A DNA stretch of 64,000 nucleotides from JAAURB01 sp049649525 (GTDB lineage Bacteria; Cyanobacteriota; Cyanobacteriia; Cyanobacteriales; Microcoleaceae). The translations under genes and the position numbers were made by a program. Of the stretch, positions 26,062 through 35,520 are shown one piece after another. Under the pieces are notes generated by a model. That model worked only from the letters and a program-made list of their open reading frames with translations. It was not told the origin of the DNA and searched no databases. The stretch is from NCBI GenBank assembly GCA_049649525.1, contig JBARZE010000002.1, positions 1 to 64,000 on the forward strand, read 5' to 3'. Within the stretch, counting starts at the first letter, position 1, and the number at the start of each line of letters is the position of its first letter.

Positions 26062-26988
26062 CTAATCACAATTGAGCCTTTGCCAAAACGGAAGCATCGC
26101 TTCAACAAATGCAGCCGTAGACTCATAAGGTAAAACATTGCGACCCACGACAATCTCAGATTCAGCCTTTTGCCAACCCTCTTGATAAGCTTGACACCGT
26201 TGTTGTGGGGTTTCTGCCATGCCACTGGGACTAATACTGGAAGCTTGCTCCCCAAATAAGACTAAAGTCGGTTGAGTAATATTTGCCATATCTGCGGTGT
26301 AGTCTTTGCGCCAAAATCCAGCTAAGAAAGAAAACACAGCATAGCGGCTATATGCGTCTTTTGCACCTTTTTCTAAAAAATCTAACCAATTTTGGTCTAC
26401 ATCAATTTCCTCGGCGAATAACTGGCGAATGGAGAAAGATTTAAGGAACTGACGACGGCGAGCATAGAGCCAAAATAACTGCCCGATAGGCGTATCAAAA
26501 AATAGATTCCAGAGTAACTTTTGTTGAGTTGGTGAACGGCTTTCTGTCATCACCCGCCATGCCGGAGGGCCAGATAAAACTATACCTTTAATTAAATTGG
26601 GCTGCTGTTGTAACTGTACCAGCGCATTGGCAACAGGTAATAGCGCCCCTTGCACCACCAACAATACAGGTTTCTGTACTACAGTCTGCAAGAAATAGTT
26701 TAACTGTTGAGCCCAGTCTTGCGGTTGATAGGCGACTGACGGCTTATCACTTTCTCCACAACCCAATAAATCAGGATTATAAATCAGATTATTTAACCCT
26801 AGTTGTTGCCACCCATCGCAAAAACGATGCCAAAATTGTCTCGACAGTCCGACACCTATCGGATGAATTAACAGTAACGGCAGGGCATCTGTTGCCTCTT
26901 CAGCTAATGTCGGATACTGCTCATAAGCACAACGATATCCGTTCCAGGTGTAGAATTTTAGGGTTGGAGTCAAATCAACAGCAGCCAT
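26062..26988 (-). CDS. Alpha/beta hydrolase
   Basis: This 308-residue alpha/beta-hydrolase-fold protein begins with LLIHPIGVGLSRQFWHRF, the oxyanion-hole strand, and YNPDLLGCGESDKP, typical of the haloperoxidase/esterase group. The usual nucleophile elbow GxSxG is replaced by LVVQGALLP, so Ser is not at the expected place (Gly/Ala in QGA). It may therefore be non-hydrolytic or use another residue. Substrate unknown. It is convergent with the FHA-cyclase gene. Confidence 0.78.
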   Translation of the reverse strand: MAAVDLTPTLKFYTWNGYRCAYEQYPTLAEEATDALPLLLIHPIGVGLSRQFWHRFCDGWQQLGLNNLIYNPDLLGCGESDKPSVAYQPQDWAQQLNYFLQTVVQKPVLLVVQGALLPVANALVQLQQQPNLIKGIVLSGPPAWRVMTESRSPTQQKLLWNLFFDTPIGQLFWLYARRRQFLKSFSIRQLFAEEIDVDQNWLDFLEKGAKDAYSRYAVFSFLAGFWRKDYTADMANITQPTLVLFGEQASSISPSGMAETPQQRCQAYQEGWQKAESEIVVGRNVLPYESTAAFVEAMLPFWQRLNCD

Positions 26989-27238
26989 ATTGGGTTAATT
27001 CAATAGCTTGTACAGCTCCATCATCATATCGCGTGTAAGTATTCACAGAATTTTAAATTCTTTACTCAGCAATGTTGTACACCATAGACTATTGGGTATC
27101 CTACTATAACAGAAGAGATTACAGTATATCAGCAGTTTTGCTGGTTTCTTGGTTCCAGAAAATGACTTGAGCAGTTATGAATATAGTCTAAATAAGACTT
27201 GATTGACAGTCTAATTTTTTATTTCCTATTAGGATTCT

Positions 27239-29269
27239 ATGTCAAATCTTCAACTCCTGTTTAAATTTGCTAAACCATATCCCCTAAGAATTGTTCTGTC
27301 TATCTTATTCGGACTCTCTGGAGCAGTTTTTAATGGTGTTGGCACAGTATTAATCGTCCCAGTTGTACTCACACTGTTGGGGCAAGAAGTCCAACTCGGT
27401 GGCGGTGCGCCGATGATTAATGCGATCCTCAGTCCGTTTGATGGCATCACTGAACAATATCGTTTAGTCTTAATGGCGAGTGCGATTGTGCTGGCTATTA
27501 TCCTCAAGAATGCCACTAATTATATTAGTGGTTTAATCTCCGGTCATTTAACCCGAACTATTGTATTTGATTTACGCAAAGAAGGGATTCGACTTTTACT
27601 CGATGTAGACTTAGATTTTTATTCTAAGGTACGAGTTGGAGATTTAATTAACCGCATGGGATCTGAAATTGGTAGAACTTCTAATGCAATTAATATCAGT
27701 ATTAGTATGTTCACGGTTTCTGTGACCTTACTGGTTTATCTAATTATTCTGATTTCTATTTCCTGGCAACTGACACTGGTTTCTGCTATTTTAATTGGAG
27801 TCGTCGTTCTGACAAATCAGTTTATTATTCGCCGTTCTAAAGGGTTTGGTGAAGAACTGACTCGGGTAACAAAAGCTTATTCAATTGGGTTAGTCGAAAC
27901 TCTTAATGGGATTCGCCTCGTCAAATCTGTGGCCACTGAAGAGCGTGAACGTCAACGCTTAGTTGAATTAGTACGGCAAAGAGAAAAAGTCAGTTTTCAG
28001 AATCAAGTTAATGAAAATGCTATTGGTCCGCTCAACGAAGTTATTAGTATTTTTGTGATTCTGTTAATTGTATTTCTCGGTAGAATGTTCTTTCAAAATC
28101 AACTCGAAAGTTTATCTGCTGTTTTATTAACTTATCTATTTATTTTATTCCGTTCCCTACCTTTACTCTCAAACCTCAATGGCGCTCGTAGTCGTTTTGC
28201 CCATGCTTATGCTGGGGTTGATGTGGTTCGGGATTTTCTCAATCTCCAGAATAAACCATTTATGGGTAATGGTACAGTTCCATACACAGAATTGAAGCAA
28301 GCCATTGATTTTAAAGGGGTTCATTTTACCTACCCCGGACATGAGCAACCCGTTTTACGAGGAATTGATTTATCGGTCCGTCGCGGTACAACATTGGCGC
28401 TAGTGGGAGGATCGGGCGCTGGAAAGTCCACTTTAGCGGATTTAGTTCCCCGATTTTATGATCCCACAAAAGGCAAGATTCTCCTTGATGGTCGAGATTT
28501 GCGGGAACTTGATCTCAGCACTCTCCGACGCAGAATGGGTATTGTCAGTCAGGATACCTTTTTATTTAATGCCTCAGTCAGAGATAACATTGCCTACGCT
28601 CGCCCAGAAGCAACCGAAGAAGAGCTACTCAGTGCTGTCAAACGGGCGCATGCTTATGAATTTATTCAAGATTTAGCCCAAGGGTTTGAGACCAAAATAG
28701 GCGATCGCGGTGTACTGCTTTCCGGGGGCCAGCGTCAACGAATTTCTATTGCCCGTGCCTTGTTACAAGATCCAGATATTCTGATTTTAGATGAGGCCAC
28801 CAGCGCTCTCGATACTGTTTCTGAGCGGTTAGTGCAGCAGGCTATTGATGAATTGAGTCGCGATCGCACCAGTATTGTCATTGCTCACCGTTTGTCTACT
28901 GTCCACAACGCCGATCAAATTGCGGTCTTAGAAAAAGGTCAAGTGGCAGAAGTGGGTACTCACGATCAACTGTTATCAAAAGGGGGAGCTTATGCCCGTC
29001 TCTATACGATGCAGTTTGCTGATGAAGCCGAACGCGATCAAGCGATTATTCGTAGCTCTTATGAATTACGAACTCGTCTTAATCCTCTGATTGGCTTTTT
29101 ACAATTATTAGGGGATGATTGTTTAGAAGATCCAGACGAACGGGCTGAATTAGTCAATGAGTCTTGTCGATCTGCGACCCATATCCTAGAAAGTTTACAG
29201 TTGATTGAAGATAGTGTCAAACTACGCTTGAATCGCAACTCAATCAAAGCCGAAACCCCGAATAATTGA
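27239..29269 (+). CDS. ABC exporter with degenerate HisKA-like C-terminal tail
   Basis: A full half-transporter of the MsbA/HepA type: six transmembrane helices (about 1-315), then an ATPase domain with Walker A GGSGAGKST, signature LLSGGQRQRISIARALL and Walker B ILILDEATSALD. It should export a lipid, glycan or peptide as a homodimer. Unusually, the chain continues about 80 residues beyond the normal end. The tail SSYELRTRLNPLIGFLQLL plus the downstream helix resembles the dimerisation helices of histidine kinases (SHELRTPLN...), with the phospho-His replaced by Tyr608. No kinase ATPase domain follows. Confidence 0.88.
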   Translation: MSNLQLLFKFAKPYPLRIVLSILFGLSGAVFNGVGTVLIVPVVLTLLGQEVQLGGGAPMINAILSPFDGITEQYRLVLMASAIVLAIILKNATNYISGLISGHLTRTIVFDLRKEGIRLLLDVDLDFYSKVRVGDLINRMGSEIGRTSNAINISISMFTVSVTLLVYLIILISISWQLTLVSAILIGVVVLTNQFIIRRSKGFGEELTRVTKAYSIGLVETLNGIRLVKSVATEERERQRLVELVRQREKVSFQNQVNENAIGPLNEVISIFVILLIVFLGRMFFQNQLESLSAVLLTYLFILFRSLPLLSNLNGARSRFAHAYAGVDVVRDFLNLQNKPFMGNGTVPYTELKQAIDFKGVHFTYPGHEQPVLRGIDLSVRRGTTLALVGGSGAGKSTLADLVPRFYDPTKGKILLDGRDLRELDLSTLRRRMGIVSQDTFLFNASVRDNIAYARPEATEEELLSAVKRAHAYEFIQDLAQGFETKIGDRGVLLSGGQRQRISIARALLQDPDILILDEATSALDTVSERLVQQAIDELSRDRTSIVIAHRLSTVHNADQIAVLEKGQVAEVGTHDQLLSKGGAYARLYTMQFADEAERDQAIIRSSYELRTRLNPLIGFLQLLGDDCLEDPDERAELVNESCRSATHILESLQLIEDSVKLRLNRNSIKAETPNN

Positions 29270-29477
29270 GCGGGGACAAGGATGTTTTGCTAATGTGATC
29301 CTTTTGTGATCGTAAAGCGACTCCTAGAGGGAATCTTATCAATAGAATCAAATATACTGAAAATCAAGGTGCATCCTAAACAGGTCTAATTCAACAGAGT
29401 ACTGACCTGAAACGCTAAAAAAATATTCCCTAATAACTCATTATTTATTACTGATGAATCATCAGGAGAAAATTTCC

Positions 29478-30395
29478 ATGAACAAAAAAGTTATCTTTAT
29501 TTTAGGCATTGGTCGCTCTGGCTCAACTTTACTCAATTATATGTTAGGAAGTCATCCTCAATGTTTTGATCTCAATGAAATTAGTAAACTTCCTGAATTT
29601 TATCAAAAGCGCCATCGTCATCAAGAGTTTTGGCAGACAACGGGTCAATTTTGGGAAGATCAGTTTAGTCCAGAAGAACTAAAAATGTTAATTGCGGGAT
29701 TAAGTAATCATCGCATTAATCCTTATATTCCCCTGAAAGTTGAACGTTTTGTGCGAGAAAGCTTGAAGCAGGATAAAATTCTCAATCCTTATTCAATGAT
29801 TTTTGACAAAATTGATGAAACTGTCTTAATTGATTCTTCTAAATATATTGATTGGGTCTCTCAAAAACTCCAGGCTAGAGAGTTTCGTCAAGGCATATTG
29901 GACGGTTATCTGATTCATTTAATTCGGGATGGTCGAGCCGTGCTTAACTCCTATTTACGTTGGGATAAAACCATGACGGTTGAGAAGTTTAGCCAGCGAT
30001 GGAGTCGTTTATTAAAAGAAGATCAACAGTATTATGATCGGTTTCCGGCTGAGCGTAAAATGATAGTACGCTATGAAGAATTAGCGAGTTCACCGGAAGC
30101 CACTCTGCAAAAGATCTGTAACATGATTCAGATTGATTATGATCCTGAAATGATCAATTATTGGAAGCATGAACATTATGGGATTTGTGGTAACTTTGGA
30201 ACCCGTTCAATGTTAGCTAAATATAAGGGTAAAAAGACAGAAAGTGAAGTCAAAGAAGTTCACGGAGATTATTATGAGAAGCAAGGATTTAAAATTAAGT
30301 TAGATCTGCGATGGAAAAATGAACTTGACTCAGAAAAAGTGGATAAATTTTATCAATTAGTGGGAGATTCTAATAAGCCTTATGAATGGAATTAA
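29478..30395 (+). CDS. PAPS-dependent sulfotransferase family protein
   Basis: This cytosolic sulfotransferase-type protein has the 5'-phosphosulfate loop FILGIGRSGSTLLNYMLGSH at its N-terminus and a 3'-phosphate site in IRDGRAVLNSYLRWDK. It should move sulfate from PAPS to an unknown acceptor such as a glycan or lipid. ATG at 29478 is preferred over ATG at 29454 because AGGAG at 29463-29467 fits it, giving 305 residues. It follows the ABC exporter on the same strand, so the exporter might handle the sulfated product; this is only inference. A strong terminator follows. Confidence 0.82.
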   Translation: MNKKVIFILGIGRSGSTLLNYMLGSHPQCFDLNEISKLPEFYQKRHRHQEFWQTTGQFWEDQFSPEELKMLIAGLSNHRINPYIPLKVERFVRESLKQDKILNPYSMIFDKIDETVLIDSSKYIDWVSQKLQAREFRQGILDGYLIHLIRDGRAVLNSYLRWDKTMTVEKFSQRWSRLLKEDQQYYDRFPAERKMIVRYEELASSPEATLQKICNMIQIDYDPEMINYWKHEHYGICGNFGTRSMLAKYKGKKTESEVKEVHGDYYEKQGFKIKLDLRWKNELDSEKVDKFYQLVGDSNKPYEWN

Positions 30396-30461
30396 TCAAG
30401 GGTATATGAACTCTAAATTCATAACATTTTTGTTCTTTTCCTAAAAAAATACTATAATTAT

Positions 30462-30496
30462 TTGCTCTAGACTTTATCGTTATAGAGCAATTTTTT
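30462..30496 (+). terminator. Rho-independent terminator after the sulfotransferase
   Basis: TTGCTCTA (30462-30469) and TAGAGCAA (30483-30490) form an eight-pair stem followed by TTTTTT. Confidence 0.85.
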
Positions 30497-30504
30497 ATCG
30501 TATT

Positions 30505-30533
30505 AAGGGGTCTTGACTTAATGCTGACCCCTT
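30505..30533. terminator. Second hairpin between convergent genes
   Basis: AAGGGGTC (30505-30512) and GACCCCTT (30526-30533) form an eight-pair stem just downstream of the VOC gene stop on the minus strand. It may end that transcript, though only a short A-run (T-run on minus) accompanies it. Confidence 0.45.
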
Positions 30534-30541
30534 TCAAATGA

Positions 30542-30976
30542 TCAATTCGCATCCCCAACTTGAGTCTGTTCTCTACACCCAAAAATAGCTTCTGGATGAC
30601 AATAATATTTAAACTCTAATAAATTATGAAATGGATCTTCTAAGAAGAAAGTACGATGCTCCGTAGGCAAACCCGGAAATCGATGTTTAGGTTGTTCATA
30701 AAAAGGCAATTGCTGCTGCTGAGCACGTTTCAATAAAGCATCAAAATCCGCCTCTGAAGTAAACACTAAGCCGAAGTGTCTGGGATAAATACCTTTTTGG
30801 GGTGAGAGCGGTTCTTTCGTCAGGTGAGCCACAATCTGATGGCCGTACAGGTTTAAAATAACACCGACTCGGCTTTCCCGACCCACATCACAGCCTAAAC
30901 AGCCTTGATAATAGGCTTTGGTTTGCTCAATATCACTGACCGGGAAGGCAAGATGGAATAAAGTTGGATTGGTCAT
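30542..30976 (-). CDS. VOC/glyoxalase-fold protein
   Basis: The 144-residue protein has two beta-alpha-beta-beta-beta modules of the vicinal-oxygen-chelate fold. Candidate metal ligands are the His in LFHLAFPVSD, the His in YPRHFGLVF and the Glu in NLLEFKYY. It resembles glyoxalase/bleomycin-resistance/dioxygenase superfamily members of unknown substrate. Its start codon overlaps the upstream region of the divergent DUF92 gene, so promoters must be interleaved. Confidence 0.85.
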   Translation of the reverse strand: MTNPTLFHLAFPVSDIEQTKAYYQGCLGCDVGRESRVGVILNLYGHQIVAHLTKEPLSPQKGIYPRHFGLVFTSEADFDALLKRAQQQQLPFYEQPKHRFPGLPTEHRTFFLEDPFHNLLEFKYYCHPEAIFGCREQTQVGDAN

Positions 30977-30990
30977 ATCAGCGCGTTATC

Positions 30991-31806
30991 ATGCAACAGT
31001 TTGATTTTATTATTAATGATTTAATTTGTCTGAATCCTTGGAGATTCGCTATCGCCCTGAATACGGTTTTGATTGGACTGGTGGCAATTCTGCCAAAAAA
31101 ATTATTAACCACAGCAGGTCTCATTCATGCTTGGATATTAGGGGTATTAATTTGGGGCTGTTTAGGATGGCTGGGATATGTGATTGTTGCGGTTTATTTT
31201 ATCCTAGGATCTGGGGTGACTCGCATTGGTATGGCGGAAAAAGAAGCCGCAGGCATTGCTGAAAACCGAGGCGGTGCCAGGGGGCCGGAAAATGTTTGGG
31301 GTTCAGCCTTAACTGCTACATTGTGTGCTATCGGGATTTTTATTATTCCACAGCTTACCACTTCTCCAGAAATAGTTAATTCTGCTGTTTCATTACTGGG
31401 TTTGGGATATGTGGCCAGTTTTAGCACTAAACTGTCGGATACCTGTGCCTCGGAAGTGGGGAAAGCTTACGGCAAACGTACGTTTTTAATTACCACTTTA
31501 CAACCTGTTGCTCGCGGCACAGAAGGGGCAGTGAGTTTAGAGGGAACTTTAGCCGGAATTATAGCATCTATAATAATTGCATTGATCGGTTGGACTGTGG
31601 GATGGTTTGATAGTTTAGGAATCTTGTGGTGTGCAATTGCGGCATTTGTGGCGACCAACTTAGAAAGTGTGATTGGTGCAACAATCCAAGAACAGGTAAA
31701 CTGGTTAACGAATGAAGTGGTGAATTTTATCAACACCCTCATTGGAGCAATTGTTGCTATGATCTTGGCGGCGGTTTGGCAGTATAGTCAAATCCTGCTG
31801 ATTTAG
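30991..31806 (+). CDS. DUF92 membrane protein, VTE6-like (phytyl-phosphate kinase)
   Basis: This integral membrane protein of 271 residues has six to seven helices. Family landmarks are ENRGGARGPENVWGSAL, YVASFSTKLSDTCASEVGKAYGKRTFLITT and GTEGAVSLEGTLAGI. Plant VTE6 of this family phosphorylates phytyl phosphate to phytyl diphosphate for tocopherol and phylloquinone synthesis; the same role is likely here but inferred. ATG at 30991 is preferred over TTG at 30964, which would lie inside the divergent gene. Confidence 0.85.
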   Translation: MQQFDFIINDLICLNPWRFAIALNTVLIGLVAILPKKLLTTAGLIHAWILGVLIWGCLGWLGYVIVAVYFILGSGVTRIGMAEKEAAGIAENRGGARGPENVWGSALTATLCAIGIFIIPQLTTSPEIVNSAVSLLGLGYVASFSTKLSDTCASEVGKAYGKRTFLITTLQPVARGTEGAVSLEGTLAGIIASIIIALIGWTVGWFDSLGILWCAIAAFVATNLESVIGATIQEQVNWLTNEVVNFINTLIGAIVAMILAAVWQYSQILLI

Positions 31807-31938
31807 AGTATGAGCTAGGGTAATCTAGATGAGAGAGAGAACACTGTATTGCCCTATTTTTCATGAATCTGATCGGTATCGGCATTTCATGAAGAAGTTT
31901 AGGGGTGTCAACAAATGTGGTTTAGGAAATTATAGAAT

Positions 31939-32700
31939 ATGTCTCAGACCTTTTTAACTGTTAACGACGATCCCATTAGTTTGGGTCAATCTTTAAAATA
32001 TTTACAAACCTCTGGTAAGCTACAGTCGTTTCTAGGGGAAATGCTTCGTCAGTATGTGATTGAGCAAGAATTACAATCTCGTGAAGATTTGAATCTTAAT
32101 CCGGCTTCGGTTGAGCAAGCTGTGATTAACTTCCGCATAGAACGGAATTTAACCGATCCTCAAGCCTTTCAGCAATGGCTCGATCAAAACCGCATGACCT
32201 ATTCTACGTTTCACGAACAGGTGAGCAGTGGTTTTAAACGAGAAAGTCTAAAAGTCTCTATTGTTCAGCCTCAGCTTGAGGAATTCTTTCAAGAACGCAA
32301 ATCTTTTCTTGATACCGTGATTCTATCCCGCATTGTGGTTGAAGATCAAGAATTAGCCCAAACATTAGCCCAAAAACTATCGCAAGACAGCAGTAGTTTT
32401 GAGCAACTGGCGCGGGAACATTCTATTACAAACGAAAGCCACGTTAATGGGATGATGGGGCCAGTCAGCCAAGGAACTTTGCCCGACAACATCAAAGAGT
32501 CTCTAACAACTGCAACCCCTGGCAGTATCATCGGGCCAGTTGAAATTGAAAACCGTTGGTGTTTGTTTCGGGTGGAAGAATTTATAGAAGTTTCCTTAGA
32601 TGATCCCAAGGTCAAACAACGACTGCAAAATGAACTATTTGAGCGTTGGGTGAATGAAAAACTAAAAACCCTGACGGTCAAAATGCAAATCGACGGTTAA
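31939..32700 (+). CDS. Parvulin-type peptidylprolyl isomerase
   Basis: The 253-residue protein has an N-terminal helical SurA/PrsA-like region (about 15-120) and a parvulin rotamase domain (about 125-225), with SRIVVEDQELAQTLAQKL and the GMMGPVSQGTLPDNI segment. There is no signal peptide, so it acts in the cytosol or with secretion substrates at the membrane. Related proteins in cyanobacteria often lie near export genes. It is convergent with hetR with a strong hairpin between. Confidence 0.85.
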   Translation: MSQTFLTVNDDPISLGQSLKYLQTSGKLQSFLGEMLRQYVIEQELQSREDLNLNPASVEQAVINFRIERNLTDPQAFQQWLDQNRMTYSTFHEQVSSGFKRESLKVSIVQPQLEEFFQERKSFLDTVILSRIVVEDQELAQTLAQKLSQDSSSFEQLAREHSITNESHVNGMMGPVSQGTLPDNIKESLTTATPGSIIGPVEIENRWCLFRVEEFIEVSLDDPKVKQRLQNELFERWVNEKLKTLTVKMQIDG

Positions 32701-32717
32701 CAACCTAAAACGGGTGT

Positions 32718-32741
32718 AGAGACGTTGCGTACAACGTCTCT
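32718..32741. terminator. Strong bidirectional hairpin (AGAGACGTTG repeat)
   Basis: AGAGACGTTG and CAACGTCTCT form a perfect ten-pair stem with a CGTA loop between the convergent parvulin and hetR genes. I recall near-identical hairpins scattered through cyanobacterial genomes, so it may be a repeat acting as a terminator. Confidence 0.65.
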
Positions 32742-32760
32742 CTAATATGGATAATTCACA

Positions 32761-33663
32761 TTATTCGGCTTCTTTAGCACCAAAAACCATTTGCAAAACC
32801 ATCGCTTCTCCTCCTGCTTCATGATATCGATCAGCCCATTGCCGCAGAATTTCATCTAGCTCTTCGATGGCTTGATCGACTCGGTTCGGGGGAATATCAA
32901 GTTCCTCCAAAACCCGCATGACTCTAGGTTGACGCTCAGCCCAGTCCCGCATCATTCGGAAGTAACGCGCTGTTTCTTCCACCATGATATAAGTCCGTTC
33001 TTCCTGGTCTTCTGGAGAATAGGAAGCCCGTGTGAGGGCATAGAACGGCATTCCCCAGGGGGAATCAACTTTAGTCACGGTACCTGAATACACTAAGCGA
33101 CGCTTAATATGTTCAGCTAGGGCTTCACTCAAAGGCATTCTCCGCTCTGGATTAAGATCTTCTTGAGAACGGCGATGGAGAAATTCAATTAATTCCATAA
33201 ACTGGAAGGAATTAATCAGTTGAGCATCGGGTAAAAGTTTCGGTAACTTATTCTCAATCACTCGTTTTTCTTCTTGAGTCAAATTGTTACCCGGAATTCT
33301 CGGTTTTCCAGGTTGCCAAGAGTACTGTTCTAGCCAAACATAAGGAAACTGAATTAAATAACGAGGTTCTTGAGAACCCAACATTTTTAGCAGTTGACCT
33401 TCTGTTAAAGCTTGCCGTACTTCCTCAACAATCACTTTGACTCGCTTCGGTTCAATATGGTGCAAGTGTCCTGTCATTCGCAGGTTCTGACCTTGCTCCA
33501 TGTAGGTGGTGTAAATCGCGCATTTAGCAGCCGTGGCGGCTGCATCTAGAAATGCCCCATGCCGATGTCCACTCGTTCGCATGGCACTGAACGCCAAATA
33601 TAGCATGATCTGATCCATTGCACTGGGGCTAAGACTTTTGATCAGATCAGTATCCCTTATCAT
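32761..33663 (-). CDS. hetR: Heterocyst/pattern master regulator HetR
   Basis: HetR is the DNA-binding master regulator of heterocyst differentiation and is found in filamentous cyanobacteria with or without heterocysts. The 300-residue product aligns without gaps to my recollection of Nostoc HetR through at least residue 240. The strongly conserved N-terminal block SAMDQIMLYLAFSAMRTSGH is intact, as are G36, C48, H69, S152, S179 and R223. The first two-thirds are DNA-binding and flap; the C-terminal hood binds RGSGR-type peptides. The gene is followed by a hairpin and preceded by 840 bases without a gene. patX lies upstream on the same strand. Confidence 0.98.
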   Translation of the reverse strand: MIRDTDLIKSLSPSAMDQIMLYLAFSAMRTSGHRHGAFLDAAATAAKCAIYTTYMEQGQNLRMTGHLHHIEPKRVKVIVEEVRQALTEGQLLKMLGSQEPRYLIQFPYVWLEQYSWQPGKPRIPGNNLTQEEKRVIENKLPKLLPDAQLINSFQFMELIEFLHRRSQEDLNPERRMPLSEALAEHIKRRLVYSGTVTKVDSPWGMPFYALTRASYSPEDQEERTYIMVEETARYFRMMRDWAERQPRVMRVLEELDIPPNRVDQAIEELDEILRQWADRYHEAGGEAMVLQMVFGAKEAE

Positions 33664-34503
33664 GACAATTTTAAAATGGTCTACCTAGTTTGGAGGCATG
33701 TTAGCATCCTCCATGGATTTTGAGCTAACCTTTTGCTCTGTATAATCTTAACTCAGGGTTAGTTTGCTCGTCATTGGCTATAGATCGCGATCGTTTTCTC
33801 CGTTTTACTCAGCTTTTGGTAGACTGCAGCTTCCTGATTTCAATATTGTAGGAGAATACCGCTCAGTAAGCCTATCCGTCAGAATTAACGGCTATTTATA
33901 GCACCCTGGGCACTGAGGGCTTTATAGCTGAGGTATTGTAATTATGTGATGTCTTTATCATATCAAAATGGCTTTATTCTCACAACTCTAATTTTACTCA
34001 TTGCATCGCAACAGCCATGATATTTGAGAAAGTGAAGAAGCCTTAATGGATAATTGCTGTACTGAGCGATGTGAGATGTCGTTCAATTTAAGCCGGAATA
34101 ATTGTAGCCATTAACTAGGCAATGTTGGCTGAGAGTAATGGTATCGGTTGTCTAAAATGATGCTACAGCGCTGATCAATGTATTATCCCCATACTAAGTG
34201 TATTGAGTGTCGCGACACTTCAAAGGAAAGCAATTAAACTGAGGAAACTACGATTTATTGACTCAAGAAATCAATAGCATGAGAGATGGCAGACTGTTAT
34301 TTCAGAGAATAAGCTCAATAGTGAATCGTTGTTATTTGATTGAGTTTATCTCGGGAGCTGAATTGAAAAGTAAGACTCAGTACTGATGAATCAATTCACG
34401 TTACTTTTGCTTCTAGAAAAAATAAACAATGCGCCCTGAATCGTGATAATTTATTTCATTTTTGTCCGGAAATTACGTCACAATTCAGTAAATCAATTCT
34501 CAA
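33664..34503. other. Long hetR upstream region
   Basis: About 840 bases without a convincing gene separate hetR from patX. Nostoc hetR also has a long multi-promoter leader, so this length is in character. I found no perfect NtcA box (GTA-N8-TAC) here; GTATTATCCCCATAC at about 34182 has one extra base. A TCCGGA motif is at 34465-34470. Confidence 0.5.
34465..34470. promoter_or_regulatory. DIF-like TCCGGA motif
   Basis: TCCGGA, the core of the DIF motif reported upstream of differentiation genes in Nostoc, lies 34 bases beyond the patX stop and about 800 bases before the hetR start. A six-base palindrome can occur by chance. Confidence 0.25.
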
Positions 34504-34734
34504 TTAACGCCCGCTTCCCCGGTGTGGAAATACCTCAGAATTTGTGGCATACCGATAAGGTTTAGGGCCTCGTCCCACACGTCGGGGTCCATGAGTACTC
34601 GTACGAGCAGACAGTAAGTTTTGATGAGAAGATGATTCTAATTGCTGAGTTGCAACAGATGCTGTTGCTTGAACTGGAACAACAAAGTTAGCGAGTAATA
34701 AGCTAAATATTGCAAAAGAGGTATAAGCTTTCAT
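34504..34734 (-). CDS. patX: PatX-type precursor ending in HRGSGR
   Basis: The 76-residue product has an N-terminal signal peptide (residues 1-23, with SFAIFSLLLANFVVPVQA and a likely cut after VQA), a short Ser/Gln-rich linker, a basic Arg/Gly/Pro segment, and ends exactly in HRGSGR (71-76). PatS- and PatX-derived RGSGR/HRGTGR-type peptides bind HetR and inhibit it; patX genes are reported to travel with hetR in filamentous cyanobacteria. ATG at 34734 is preferred over GTG at 34761 because it puts the signal peptide at the start. The placement upstream of hetR and the C-terminal motif make the call firm. Confidence 0.9.
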   Translation of the reverse strand: MKAYTSFAIFSLLLANFVVPVQATASVATQQLESSSHQNLLSARTSTHGPRRVGRGPKPYRYATNSEVFPHRGSGR

Positions 34735-35520
34735 TAAAAACGTCCGTATCAACTTGTCCACTTATTGATACAAAGTATTCACCCGAATATCAGGAGAAGT
34801 TTAAAAAAAAAGTTAGTAATAGTTGATTGAGTTACAAATATTACATCATCAGTCAGTGTAATTACTCTACTCAACAACAATAGAAACAATATCCTAAAAT
34901 CAAAGTGGGTTTTAAATAAAGGAGGATTTAAGAAATACTCAGATATTAGATTAATTTTTAAATTAAATAGCGCCAGCTTACTATGAGGTTTCAGCTTTTG
35001 TTTAAAATTATTCATATCGCAACGTAAAAAAGGCAATATAACTTGCACTTTTGTGATCGTCTCATTACTGCTATTAATTCATTTGAGATCGCTGACAAGT
35101 TCAGACAGGCGATGAGGAGGTTATATCAAAATTTATCCGATTTAATTCAACGCTTGGCTGAGGCTAAATTACATCCACACAGTCATCTGAAGGGGGTCAG
35201 ACGCGATCGCCCGATCAGAAAACCTATTTCTGGCTTTATTGTCTTGAAGTACAGGACAAAAATTATCAGATGTGGTGAAATGATCTGTCAAACAACAGTA
35301 AATTAGAGAAAGTGTGGCGTAAAAAATTGAAACCAATGCCGCGACTGTAGCAATGTCGTCAGTCAGACTTAATTTAAGTCATTGTCCACTGTCGCCGCAA
35401 ACGAGATCAACACAGATGATTGTAACTTCTAAAGTTTTCTTAACTATCCTCACCCATAGTAGGATCGTAGTACCATAAAAGTGTTCTAGAACAAGTCCCC
35501 CAACCGGAGTAGTGACAGAT
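34735..35520. other. Intergenic region patX to transaldolase
   Basis: Nearly 790 AT-rich bases. Frames of 87-89 codons exist on both strands but have skewed composition and no recognisable motif, so I do not call genes. The patX and transaldolase promoters should be here. Confidence 0.4.

Noticed and set aside
33664..34503. NtcA box upstream of hetR
   Set aside because: No GTA-N8-TAC was found; the nearest candidate has nine bases between half-sites.
34779..35306. Two frames of 87-89 codons on opposite strands upstream of the transaldolase gene
   Set aside because: Composition is skewed (very Phe/Leu/Asn-rich on one strand), no family features, and no start signals; treated as non-coding.
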